A DNA stretch of 64,000 bases from positions 30,155-94,154 of the forward strand of contig CALMDH010000304.1 of NCBI GenBank assembly GCA_937862735.1. The letters are read 5' to 3'. The notes beneath the pieces are model-generated. The model had not been told where the DNA came from. It did not search any database and worked only from the letters and a program-made list of their open reading frames with translations. Origin of the DNA: M0108 sp937862735 (GTDB lineage Bacteria; Pseudomonadota; Gammaproteobacteria; Chromatiales; Chromatiaceae). The first letter of the stretch is position 1; every line of letters begins with the position of its first letter. A program made the position numbers and the translations under genes. Of the stretch, positions 1 through 7,661 are shown piece by piece.

Positions 1-2
1 AT

Positions 3-695
3 CCGACCATCCGGCTCAATATCCTCCTCGACCTGTGTGGGCGCGACACCTTACTGATACCAATCAGGACAACCCCCCTGTTCAGGTCCAGGCTCTTTGG
101 TCCCCTCACCTATCGCGACCTCGAGGTTGCCGAGGGCAAAGCTCAGACCTCCAAAGACGCCAAGACCCTCGACGGCGCCGCCATCGCTGGCGTCTTTCAA
201 GAGTGCGAACTGGAGGATTTGCGGACGCTGACCCTGGCGGCGCGGGGAGCCCTGGACGAGACTCGGGGACTGATTAACGCCTTGGCGGCTCATGTCGAGG
301 CCAGCGTCATGCCCAACCTGGAACCCCTCACCGAACTATTGTCAGGACTTCACCAGGATCTGCAGTCCAGGCTGCATCAACGAGAGCCCCCGACGAGTTC
401 TGGCCTGACGACCGGGGACGACGCCTCACCCCTGGGTGCTGAGGCAATGCCATCAAACCCATCAAACCTCGCCCGTTTTTCCAACCAGATCAGCTCGCGC
501 GAGGATGTGATTCGCGCCCTCGATCTTCTGTGTGACTACTATACTTTGAATGAGCCAGCCAGCCCCGTCCCCCTCTTGTTGAAGCGGGCGCGACGGCTGG
601 TCACCGGCGATTTCATCGACATCTTGCGTGATCTGGCACCTGATGCCTTACCCCAGATTCGCAAAATTTGTGGCTTGGATGACCAAAACAAATAG
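3..695 (+). CDS. tssA: T6SS protein TssA, 5' end outside the window
   Basis: TssA caps and primes sheath/tube assembly at the baseplate in the cytoplasm. The frame is open from base 3 without a start, so the gene begins upstream. The visible 230 codons include the ImpA-type core, with a run reading YRDLEVAEGKA near codons 40-50. A polar linker follows, then the conserved C-terminal block with VIRALDLLCDYY and PLLLKRARRLV, ending DFIDILRDLAPDAL. This C-terminus is typical of short TssA proteins of about 340 residues. It lies 66 bases upstream of tssB on the same strand, at the head of the first T6SS arm. Family assignment is firm; the N-terminus cannot be judged. Confidence 0.88.
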   Translation, partial: PTIRLNILLDLCGRDTLLIPIRTTPLFRSRLFGPLTYRDLEVAEGKAQTSKDAKTLDGAAIAGVFQECELEDLRTLTLAARGALDETRGLINALAAHVEASVMPNLEPLTELLSGLHQDLQSRLHQREPPTSSGLTTGDDASPLGAEAMPSNPSNLARFSNQISSREDVIRALDLLCDYYTLNEPASPVPLLLKRARRLVTGDFIDILRDLAPDALPQIRKICGLDDQNK

Positions 696-761
696 CCGAT
701 CCGCACTGTTCCGGCCAATCCCTAAGCGTCGCGGATCACGGGGAGCTTGAGGAGACTAGCA

Positions 762-1295
762 GTGGCGAAAGAAAGCAGCCAGAAATTCATTGCCCGCAAC
801 CGTGCGCCGCGGGTGCAGATCGAATATGACGTCGAGCTCTATGGCGCCGAAAAGACCATCCAGCTCCCCTTCGTGATGGGTGTACTTGCGGACCTCTCGG
901 GCAAACCCGCCGAGGCCCTGCCGCCCGTTGCGGATCGCAAGATGTTGACCATCGATGTCGACAACTTCGATGATCGCTTGAAGGCCATGAAGCCACGGGT
1001 GGCTTTTCGGGTACCCAATACCCTGACGGGAGAAGGCAGCCTCAACGTGGAGCTGACCTTCGAGAGCATGGACGATTTCTCACCGGCGGCGGTCGCCCGC
1101 AAGGTGGATGCCCTCAACAAACTGCTTTCGGCGCGTAGCCAACTTGCCAACCTCCTGACCTACATGGATGGGAAGAGCGGGGCCGAGGAACTGATCGCCA
1201 AGGTACTCAAGGACCCCGCCCTGTTACAAGCATTGGCCGCCACCCCGAAACCGGTTGAGGCCCAGTCAGACGCGGAGGAGAAGTCACATGGCTGA
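762..1295 (+). CDS. tssB: T6SS contractile sheath small subunit TssB (VipA)
   Basis: TssB pairs with TssC to build the contractile sheath around the Hcp tube. The 177-residue product has the usual start (KESSQKFIARNRAPRVQI) and the family block LPFVMGVLADLSGKP near residue 40. I chose the GTG at 762 because GAGGAG lies 7 bases upstream (749-754). An upstream TTG at 747 is open but has no such site. The last bases overlap the start of tssC by 8 bases, so the two sheath subunits are probably translationally coupled. Length matches the family. Confidence 0.95.
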   Translation: MAKESSQKFIARNRAPRVQIEYDVELYGAEKTIQLPFVMGVLADLSGKPAEALPPVADRKMLTIDVDNFDDRLKAMKPRVAFRVPNTLTGEGSLNVELTFESMDDFSPAAVARKVDALNKLLSARSQLANLLTYMDGKSGAEELIAKVLKDPALLQALAATPKPVEAQSDAEEKSHG

Positions 1296-2787
1296 TACCG
1301 ATCTCCAAGCCCGAACTGAGCAACAAACGGCGGCCGAGACTATCGAGGCCGGCGCCTTTGCCTCTCTCTTGCAAAAGGAGTTCAAACCCCGTTCCGACCG
1401 TGCTCGTGAGGCGGTCGAGGGAGCGGTGCAGATCCTGGCCGCTCAGGCCCTGGAGCAGACGGCGCTCATCTCGGATGATGCCGTCCGGACCATCGAGTCC
1501 ATCATCGCCGAGATCGATCGCAAGCTCACCGAGCAAGTCAATCTGATCCTGCATCATCCGGAGTTTCAGCAGCTCGAAGGGACCTGGCGCGGTCTGCACT
1601 ATCTCGTCAACAACACGGAAACCGATGAGATGCTCAAGATCCGGGTCATGAACCTCTCCAAGCAGGAGCTTCACAAGTCACTGAAAAAGTTCAAAGGAAC
1701 CGCCTGGGATCAGAGCCCGATTTTCAAGAAGATCTATACGGAGGAATACAGCATGTTCGGCGGTGAGCCCTACGGATGTATCCTCGGCGACTTTTACTTC
1801 GACCATAGCCCACCGGACGTGGAGTTGCTCGGGCAAATCGCCCAGATTTCCGCCGCGGCCCATACCCCCTTCATCGCTGGGGCAGACCCGGCCGTGATGC
1901 AGATGGAATCCTGGCAAGAGCTGAGCAACCCTCGTGATCTGACCAAGATCTTCCAGACCCCTGAATACGCCCCCTGGCGCTCCTTACGGGAATCGGAGGA
2001 TTCCCGCTATCTCGGCCTGGCGATGCCCCGCTTCCTCGCCCGACTGCCCTATGGTGCCAAGACCGATCCGGTCGAGGACTTCGATTTCGAGGAAGACACG
2101 AGCCTCGGCGACCACAGCCGCTATACCTGGTCCAATTCGGCCTATGCCATGGCGGTCAATATCAATCGCGCCTTCAAGCTCTATGGCTGGTGTTCCCGCA
2201 TCCGTGGGGTGGAATCCGGCGGCGCGGTCGAGGGACTGCCGGTGCATACCTTCCCCACCGATGATGGCGGAGTGGACATGAAGTGTCCGACCGAGATCGC
2301 CATCGACGATCGGCGCGAGGCCGAGCTAGCCAAGAATGGCTTCATGCCGCTAATGCACAAGAAAAATACCGACTTTGCCGCCTTCATTGGCGCCCAGTCC
2401 TTGCAAAAGCCCTTCGAATACGATGACCCGGATGCCACCGCTAATGCCAACTTGTCGGCCCGTCTGCCCTATCTCTTCGCCGTCTGTCGTTTCGCGCATT
2501 ATCTGAAGGCGATCGTGCGCGACAAGATCGGTACCTTCAAGGAACGCGAAGACATGGAGAAATGGCTGAACAAATGGATCAACAAATATGTCGAGCCCAA
2601 TCCCGCCACCGCCTCGGAGCTCGATAAGGCGCGCAAGCCCCTTGCCTCCGCCCAGGTGGTCGTGACGGCGGTGGAGGGCAATCCGGGTTATTACAACTCA
2701 GTCTTCTATCTGAGACCCCATTACCAGCTCGAGGGTCTGACCGTCTCGCTGCGGCTGGTTTCTAAGTTGCCGTCACAGAAAACTTGA
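1288..2787 (+). CDS. tssC: T6SS contractile sheath large subunit TssC (VipB)
   Basis: TssC is the large sheath subunit; contraction of the TssB-TssC helix drives the Hcp/VgrG spike out of the cell. The 499-residue product has the EvpB/VipB core, with blocks such as LEGTWRGLHYLV (about residue 95), DPVEDFDFEED and the C-terminal NPGYYNSVFYLRPHYQLEGL. ATG 1288 was preferred to an in-frame ATG at 1255 because GGAGGAG (1274-1280) lies 7 bases upstream and family members start near MADTDLQ. It overlaps tssB by 8 bases, and hcp follows after 29 bases. Confidence 0.96.
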   Translation: MADTDLQARTEQQTAAETIEAGAFASLLQKEFKPRSDRAREAVEGAVQILAAQALEQTALISDDAVRTIESIIAEIDRKLTEQVNLILHHPEFQQLEGTWRGLHYLVNNTETDEMLKIRVMNLSKQELHKSLKKFKGTAWDQSPIFKKIYTEEYSMFGGEPYGCILGDFYFDHSPPDVELLGQIAQISAAAHTPFIAGADPAVMQMESWQELSNPRDLTKIFQTPEYAPWRSLRESEDSRYLGLAMPRFLARLPYGAKTDPVEDFDFEEDTSLGDHSRYTWSNSAYAMAVNINRAFKLYGWCSRIRGVESGGAVEGLPVHTFPTDDGGVDMKCPTEIAIDDRREAELAKNGFMPLMHKKNTDFAAFIGAQSLQKPFEYDDPDATANANLSARLPYLFAVCRFAHYLKAIVRDKIGTFKEREDMEKWLNKWINKYVEPNPATASELDKARKPLASAQVVVTAVEGNPGYYNSVFYLRPHYQLEGLTVSLRLVSKLPSQKT

Positions 2788-2816
2788 TATTCAATCACTT
2801 AGCCAGGAGATACGCA

Positions 2817-3305
2817 ATGGCAGTTGACATGTTTTTGAAGATCGACGGCATCGATGGTGAGAGCACCGATGACGCCCATCAGAAGTGGATCGAGATCCTA
2901 AGTTTTAGTCACGGCCTCAGCCAGCCCGTTTCCGGGGCAAGCGCCACCGGAGGTCGGACCGGTGGCCGGGCCGATTTTCAAAACCTCTCGGTGGTCAAGA
3001 CCATCGACAACGCCACCCCGGACCTCAACATCAAGTGCGCCAAGGGGGAGCATATCAAGCAGGTGGAGCTTGAACTCTGTCTGGCTACCGGGGACAAGCA
3101 CACCTTCATGAAGTACACCTTGTCGGATTGCATTGTGGCTTCCGTCAGGCCAGGGGGTTCCAGCGAAGGTGAAAGCAAGCCCCTAGAGGAGGTCTCCTTC
3201 GCCTACGGCAAGATCAAATGGGAATACACCCCCATCGATAATGAAGGCAAGCCGGGCTCGACTACCGATCGCACCTGGAACCTCGAGATCAATAAACAGG
3301 AATAG
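2817..3305 (+). CDS. hcp: T6SS tube protein Hcp
   Basis: Hcp forms hexameric rings that stack into the secreted inner tube and can carry small effectors. The 162-residue product shows the Hcp1-type fold signature: MAVDMFLKIDGIDGES at the start, WIEILSFSHG, a glycine-rich loop near residue 45, then DFQNLSVVKTID and a C-terminal strand ending TDRTWNLEIN. ATG 2817 has AGGAG 7 bases upstream (2805-2809); an earlier in-frame ATG at 2784 lies inside the end of tssC and has no clear site. A small stem-loop follows the stop, as is common after abundantly made tube proteins. Confidence 0.95.
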   Translation: MAVDMFLKIDGIDGESTDDAHQKWIEILSFSHGLSQPVSGASATGGRTGGRADFQNLSVVKTIDNATPDLNIKCAKGEHIKQVELELCLATGDKHTFMKYTLSDCIVASVRPGGSSEGESKPLEEVSFAYGKIKWEYTPIDNEGKPGSTTDRTWNLEINKQE

Positions 3306-3316
3306 GGACCAAGGTT

Positions 3317-3330
3317 GCTGAATAATCAGC
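3317..3330 (+). terminator. Weak stem-loop after hcp
   Basis: GCTGA (3317-3321) pairs with TCAGC (3326-3330) across an ATAA loop, 11 bases after the hcp stop. There is no T-tract, so it is more likely a partial attenuator or a 3' end stabiliser that raises hcp message over tagJ than a full terminator. The stem is only 5 bp and could be chance. Confidence 0.25.
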
Positions 3331-3401
3331 CATAAACCCTCCTGTACCCTGGCTTAAACTCAATGCGCCAGGCAATCAATGCCCGGCGCGGGGGGCGGGC
3401 G

Positions 3402-4208
3402 ATGCACGCCGAAGAGGCTCTCAAGCAAGGCGATCTCAAAGCCGCCCTGGCCGATCTCACCGACCGTATCCGCCGGGCCCCGGCCGATGCCCGATTGCGG
3501 ATCTTCCTGTTCCAATTGTTTGCCGTCCTCGGCGCATGGGACCGTGCCCTGGCCCAGCTTCAGGTCGCCGGTGAACTGGATGCCGGCGCCCTGGCCATGG
3601 TCAATACCTACCGTGAATTGCTCAGGGCCGAGGCCCTACGCGCCAAGGTCTTCACCGGGGACCTCGACCCCCTGATCCTCGGCGAGCCGACCGCCTGGAT
3701 CGCCCTCCTCATCGCGGCCTTGCGCGCCAGCGCCCAGGGTCGGTTCGAAGCCTCCAAGCAGTTGCGCGACCAGGGCTTGGAGGAGGCCCCCGTCATCCCC
3801 GGCCGGATCGATGGGGCGGCCTTCGGCTGGATCGCCGATGCGGATTCCCGCTTGGGTCCCCTGCTGGAGATCCTGATCGATGGCCGATACGCCTGGGTGC
3901 CCTTCCAGCGGATTCGTACCCTGATCCTGGAGGAGCCGAAGGACCTTCGCGATCTCGTCTGGCTGCCGGCCCGGGTCACCTGGTCCAATGGCGGGGAGAC
4001 GGTCGCCTTCATCCCGACCCGCTATCCCGGCTCGGAGGCGAGCCCCGACGGCCGCATCCGCCTGGCCCGTTTGACCGACTGGGTGGACCTGGGGGCGGGA
4101 TGCTACCGGGGTCTGGGCCAACGGATGCTCACGACGGACACTGGGGACCATGCCTTGCTGGCAAGCCGGCGAATCGACCTCGGTCCCGTGCCCACGGAGA
4201 GCCGCTGA
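3402..4208 (+). CDS. tagJ: T6SS accessory protein TagJ (ImpE/SciE family)
   Basis: TagJ is a cytoplasmic accessory protein that in Pseudomonas binds the sheath subunit TssB and is linked to ClpV-dependent sheath turnover. The 268-residue product begins with a helical TPR-like part (AEEALKQGDLKAALADL) and continues into the ImpE core with GRIDGAAFGWIADADSRLGP and WVPFQRIRTLILEEP. I chose ATG 3402 because homologues start close to MxAEELL-type sequence. ATG 3363 would add 13 residues, and neither has a strong ribosome site. It sits between hcp and tssE, as in H1-like T6SS loci. Confidence 0.9.
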   Translation: MHAEEALKQGDLKAALADLTDRIRRAPADARLRIFLFQLFAVLGAWDRALAQLQVAGELDAGALAMVNTYRELLRAEALRAKVFTGDLDPLILGEPTAWIALLIAALRASAQGRFEASKQLRDQGLEEAPVIPGRIDGAAFGWIADADSRLGPLLEILIDGRYAWVPFQRIRTLILEEPKDLRDLVWLPARVTWSNGGETVAFIPTRYPGSEASPDGRIRLARLTDWVDLGAGCYRGLGQRMLTTDTGDHALLASRRIDLGPVPTESR

Positions 4209-4212
4209 CCTC

Positions 4213-4725
4213 ATGGCCGAATTGACCCCCAAGGAGCGCCTCCAGCCCTCCCTTCTCGATCGGCTCACCGACCAGGCACCGGCTGAGCGGGAAGAATCGC
4301 GGGAGCAACGGGTCCTCTCGCCCAACAAACTCAAGGCCTGCGTCATCCGTGACCTGGAATGGTTGCTCAACACCTGTGACCTGGCCTCGGTCCAGGATCT
4401 GGAACCCTACCCCCAAGTCCAGAACTCGGTAATCAATTTCGGCATGCCGGATCTCGCTGGCCACAACCTCTCGGGTCTCGATATCCTGACCCTGGAGCGG
4501 CGCCTGCGACAGGCGATCCAGCGCTTCGAGCCGCGCATCCTGCGCCAGGGGCTCAGTATTCGCGCGGTGGTCGATGCCGAGGGCATGACGCCCAACGCCA
4601 TCCGTTTCGACATCGAGGGCGAACTCTGGGGCGTCCCCACCCCCCAGCAGCTCTATCTCAAAACCAACGTGGACCTGGAGACTGGCGAAGTCCGCGTGCT
4701 TGAAACGACCGCCACGAACCGCTGA
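4213..4725 (+). CDS. tssE: T6SS baseplate wedge protein TssE (gp25-like)
   Basis: TssE is the gp25-like wedge component that joins TssF and TssG in the baseplate and nucleates the sheath. The 170-residue product has the family start ELTPKERLQPSLLDRLTD, then SVINFGMPDL and SGLDILTLERRLRQAIQRFEPRI, the conserved gp25 helix with its ExR-type residues. ATG 4213 is chosen because an upstream in-frame ATG (4150) lies inside tagJ and would add unrelated sequence. The gap from tagJ is 4 bases and tssF starts 6 bases after the stop, so this is one operon. Confidence 0.94.
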   Translation: MAELTPKERLQPSLLDRLTDQAPAEREESREQRVLSPNKLKACVIRDLEWLLNTCDLASVQDLEPYPQVQNSVINFGMPDLAGHNLSGLDILTLERRLRQAIQRFEPRILRQGLSIRAVVDAEGMTPNAIRFDIEGELWGVPTPQQLYLKTNVDLETGEVRVLETTATNR

Positions 4726-4731
4726 TCCCCC

Positions 4732-6639
4732 ATGGACCCGCGCCTCCTCGCTTATTACAACCGTGAACTGACCCATCTCCGTGACCTGGGGGGCGAGTTT
4801 GCGGCGGAGTTCCCCAAGATCGCCGGCCGGCTGGGCCTTTCCGGTTTCGAATGCGCCGATCCCTATGTCGAACGGCTGATGGAGGGCTTTGCCTTTCTGG
4901 CGGCACGGGTCCAACTCAAGATCGATGCCGAATTCCCAGTGTTTACCCAGCACCTGCTGGAACTGGTCTATCCCCACTATCTGGCGCCGACCCCCTCGAT
5001 GGTGGTCGTCCAGTTTCAGCCCGATCTCAGCGAAGGCGCCCTGGCGGAAGGCCTCGTCCTGCCGCGGGACACTGCCTTGCGCGGCACCCTCGGCAAAGGT
5101 GAGCAGACCGCCTGTGAATACCGCACCGCCCACGAGATCCGGCTCTGGCCGCTGGAACTGACCGAAGCCGAGTACTTCAGCCATGCCGGTCCCGTCGCGC
5201 GGACCGATCTGCCCGTTTTGCAACGCAGCAAGGCCGGCCTCCGACTGCGCCTGCGCACGACCACCGGCCTGACTTTCGCTCAGCTCTCACCAGGTCAGCC
5301 CAAGGGTTTCCGGCTGGACCTCTTCCTCCAGGGGACCGACCAGATCCCCTTCGATCTCTATGCCCAAATGCTCGGCCAGGCGACCGCTGTGCTGGTGCAG
5401 CCCACCGCTCGCCCCTTGCCCTGGATAGAGGTCCTGCCCGCCAACGTGCTGCGCCCCCTGGGGTTCGAGGAGGCCGAGGCGCTCCTGCCCTATGCCCCCC
5501 CCTCCTTCCAGGGTTACCGGCATCTGCATGAGTATTTCGCCTTCCCCCAACGGTTTCTCTTCGTCGCCATCGAGGCGGTGGGCCCCATCCTCCAGCGTAT
5601 CGACACCAACGAGGTCGATGTCATCCTCTTGTTCGGCCAGATCACGCCGGGTCTCGAAGGGGTCATCAGCGCCGCTAACTTCGCGCTCCATTGCACCCCG
5701 GCGATCAACCTCTTCCACAAGCGGTGCGACCGCGTCCATCTCGGGGGGGCCGGGCCCGATTACCACTTGGTCCCGGATCGGACCCGCCCACTGGACTTCG
5801 AGGTCTATCGGGTCGACGAGGTGACGGGCTATGGGGCGGCCACCAGTGACCGCCGTGAGTTTCGCCCCTTTTATTCCGCCACCGACCTGACCGCGACGGA
5901 GAGCGCCCCCGCCTATTTCACCATCCAGCGACAGCCCCGTCGGCTCTCCTCTGGCCAGCAACGCCGGGGGCCTCGGTCCAGCTATATCGGCAGTGAGGTC
6001 TATATCAATCTGGTGGATGCGGCCCAGGCGCCCTGGTCCAGCGAAATGCGGCAACTGGCGGTATCCGGGCTCTGTACCAACCGAGACCTGCCCCTGCAGA
6101 TGCCGGTTGGGACGGGCACCACCGATTTCAGCCTGGAGATCGGCGCCCCGGTCCAGTCGATCCGGGTGAGGGCCGGCCCAACGCCGCCAAGGACCTCCCC
6201 GGCCCATGGAGACACCGCCTGGCGGTTGATCAGCCACTTGTCGCTGAACTATCTCTCCATCGCCGACAGCACGGGCGGCACGGGCAGTGCGGGCGGGACG
6301 GGTGCCGCCGCCCTGCGTGAACTCCTCGCCCTCTACGCCGATTTGACCAATGCGGACCTGCGCCGTCAGATCGAGGGGCTCCGCCAGGTCTCCTCGCGAC
6401 CCCTGATCCGTCGCCTGCCAGGGGTGCACCCAATTACCTATGCCCGCGGTCTCGAGATCAGCCTGGTCTGTGATGAATCCGCCTTTGCCGGTACCGGGGT
6501 CTACCTCCTGGGTGCCGTTCTCGAACGCTTTTTCGCCCGCTATTGTTCGATCAATAGTTTTACCGAGACCCTGCTCAAGACCGAGCGCGGGGAGGTGATG
6601 CGATGGCCAGCGACGATCGGCCAACGCCCCCTCCTCTGA
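4732..6639 (+). CDS. tssF: T6SS baseplate protein TssF (ImpG/VasA)
   Basis: TssF is the large baseplate wedge protein; two copies bind one TssG and dock on TssK. The 635-residue product has the characteristic N-terminus (LLAYYNRELTHLRDLGGEFA), then KIAGRLGL and ADPYVERLMEGFAFLAARVQLK, and a C-terminus with GVYLLGAVLERFFARYCSINSF. Length fits the family (about 600-640). The start is 6 bases after tssE, and the last 37 bases overlap tssG in another frame, suggesting coupled translation. Confidence 0.96.
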   Translation: MDPRLLAYYNRELTHLRDLGGEFAAEFPKIAGRLGLSGFECADPYVERLMEGFAFLAARVQLKIDAEFPVFTQHLLELVYPHYLAPTPSMVVVQFQPDLSEGALAEGLVLPRDTALRGTLGKGEQTACEYRTAHEIRLWPLELTEAEYFSHAGPVARTDLPVLQRSKAGLRLRLRTTTGLTFAQLSPGQPKGFRLDLFLQGTDQIPFDLYAQMLGQATAVLVQPTARPLPWIEVLPANVLRPLGFEEAEALLPYAPPSFQGYRHLHEYFAFPQRFLFVAIEAVGPILQRIDTNEVDVILLFGQITPGLEGVISAANFALHCTPAINLFHKRCDRVHLGGAGPDYHLVPDRTRPLDFEVYRVDEVTGYGAATSDRREFRPFYSATDLTATESAPAYFTIQRQPRRLSSGQQRRGPRSSYIGSEVYINLVDAAQAPWSSEMRQLAVSGLCTNRDLPLQMPVGTGTTDFSLEIGAPVQSIRVRAGPTPPRTSPAHGDTAWRLISHLSLNYLSIADSTGGTGSAGGTGAAALRELLALYADLTNADLRRQIEGLRQVSSRPLIRRLPGVHPITYARGLEISLVCDESAFAGTGVYLLGAVLERFFARYCSINSFTETLLKTERGEVMRWPATIGQRPLL

Positions 6640-7661
6640 CCGATCAGCCCCTATTCGCCGAGCTGACAAGGGCTCCCTGGCGATATGGCTTCCTGCACAC
6701 CCTCCGTCAGCTCGACGCCCTGCAACCCGAACGCCCGCGACTCGGCATGACGGCGAGGGCAAGCGACGACCCCATCCGGCTCGGCCAAGAGCCATCCCTG
6801 ATCTTCGCCCCCGCCGAACTGGCCGCCCTGCTCCTCCCCGCCGCCGGTCAGCCGGCCCGGCTCCTGGTCTATTTTCTGGGCCTCTTCGGCCCCAATGGCC
6901 CCCTGCCCCTGCACCTGACCAACCATGCCCGCGAACGCCTGCGCCAAGCCGGGGACCCGACCTTTGCCCGCTTCGCGGATGTCTTCCACCACCGGATGCT
7001 GTCGCTCTTCTATCGCGCCTGGGCCCAGGCCCAGCCAGCGGTCAGCTTCGATCGCCCGACCCAGGACCGCTTCGGCACCTATCTGGGTGCCCTGGCCGGG
7101 ACCGGCATGCCGGCCTACCAGGGCCGCGACGCCATGCCCGATCTGGCGAAGCGGCACTTTACCGGACACCTCTCCTGCCAGAATCGCCATGCCGAGGGAC
7201 TGAGGTCCATGCTGACCGAGTTCCTGCGTCTACCCGTGCGGATCGAGGAGTTCATCGGCCATTGGCTGGTACTGCCGGAGGATTGTCGCCTGTGTCTGGG
7301 GACCAGCCCCGCTACCGGTCACTTGGGCCAGACCACGACGCTTGGTGGACGGGTCTGGGACCACCAGTCCAAGTTTCGCGTCATCATCGGCCCCGTGCGT
7401 TTGGTGGACTTTCGCCGTCTTCTCCCCGGGGGGGACAGCCTCAACCGGGTGAGGGATCTGGTCCGCAACTATCTTGGGGATCAACTGGACTGGGATCTCA
7501 ACCCCGTCCTGACCGCCCCGGAGGTTCCCGGACTGCGGCTGGGCCGTGGCGGGCAACTGGGGTGGACGACCTGGTTGCTGAGCAGGCCCGCAAGCCGGAA
7601 TGCTGATGACCTGAAACTGAATCCGCGTTGGCGGCCCCCTGCAACGAGGAGCGCAACATGA
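6603..7661 (+). CDS. tssG: T6SS baseplate protein TssG (ImpH/VasB)
   Basis: TssG bridges TssF, TssE and TssK in the baseplate wedge. The 352-residue product has the family features: PWRYGFLHTLRQLDAL at the start, YFLGLFGPNGPLPLHLT near residue 85, FADVFHHRMLSLFYRAWAQ and a C-terminal VWDHQSKFRVIIGP block. The extreme C-terminus (about 20 residues, arginine- and proline-rich) is not family-like. ATG 6603 has a purine-rich GGGGAGGTG site just upstream. The stop overlaps the clpV start in an ATGA arrangement. Confidence 0.94.
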   Translation: MASDDRPTPPPLTDQPLFAELTRAPWRYGFLHTLRQLDALQPERPRLGMTARASDDPIRLGQEPSLIFAPAELAALLLPAAGQPARLLVYFLGLFGPNGPLPLHLTNHARERLRQAGDPTFARFADVFHHRMLSLFYRAWAQAQPAVSFDRPTQDRFGTYLGALAGTGMPAYQGRDAMPDLAKRHFTGHLSCQNRHAEGLRSMLTEFLRLPVRIEEFIGHWLVLPEDCRLCLGTSPATGHLGQTTTLGGRVWDHQSKFRVIIGPVRLVDFRRLLPGGDSLNRVRDLVRNYLGDQLDWDLNPVLTAPEVPGLRLGRGGQLGWTTWLLSRPASRNADDLKLNPRWRPPATRSAT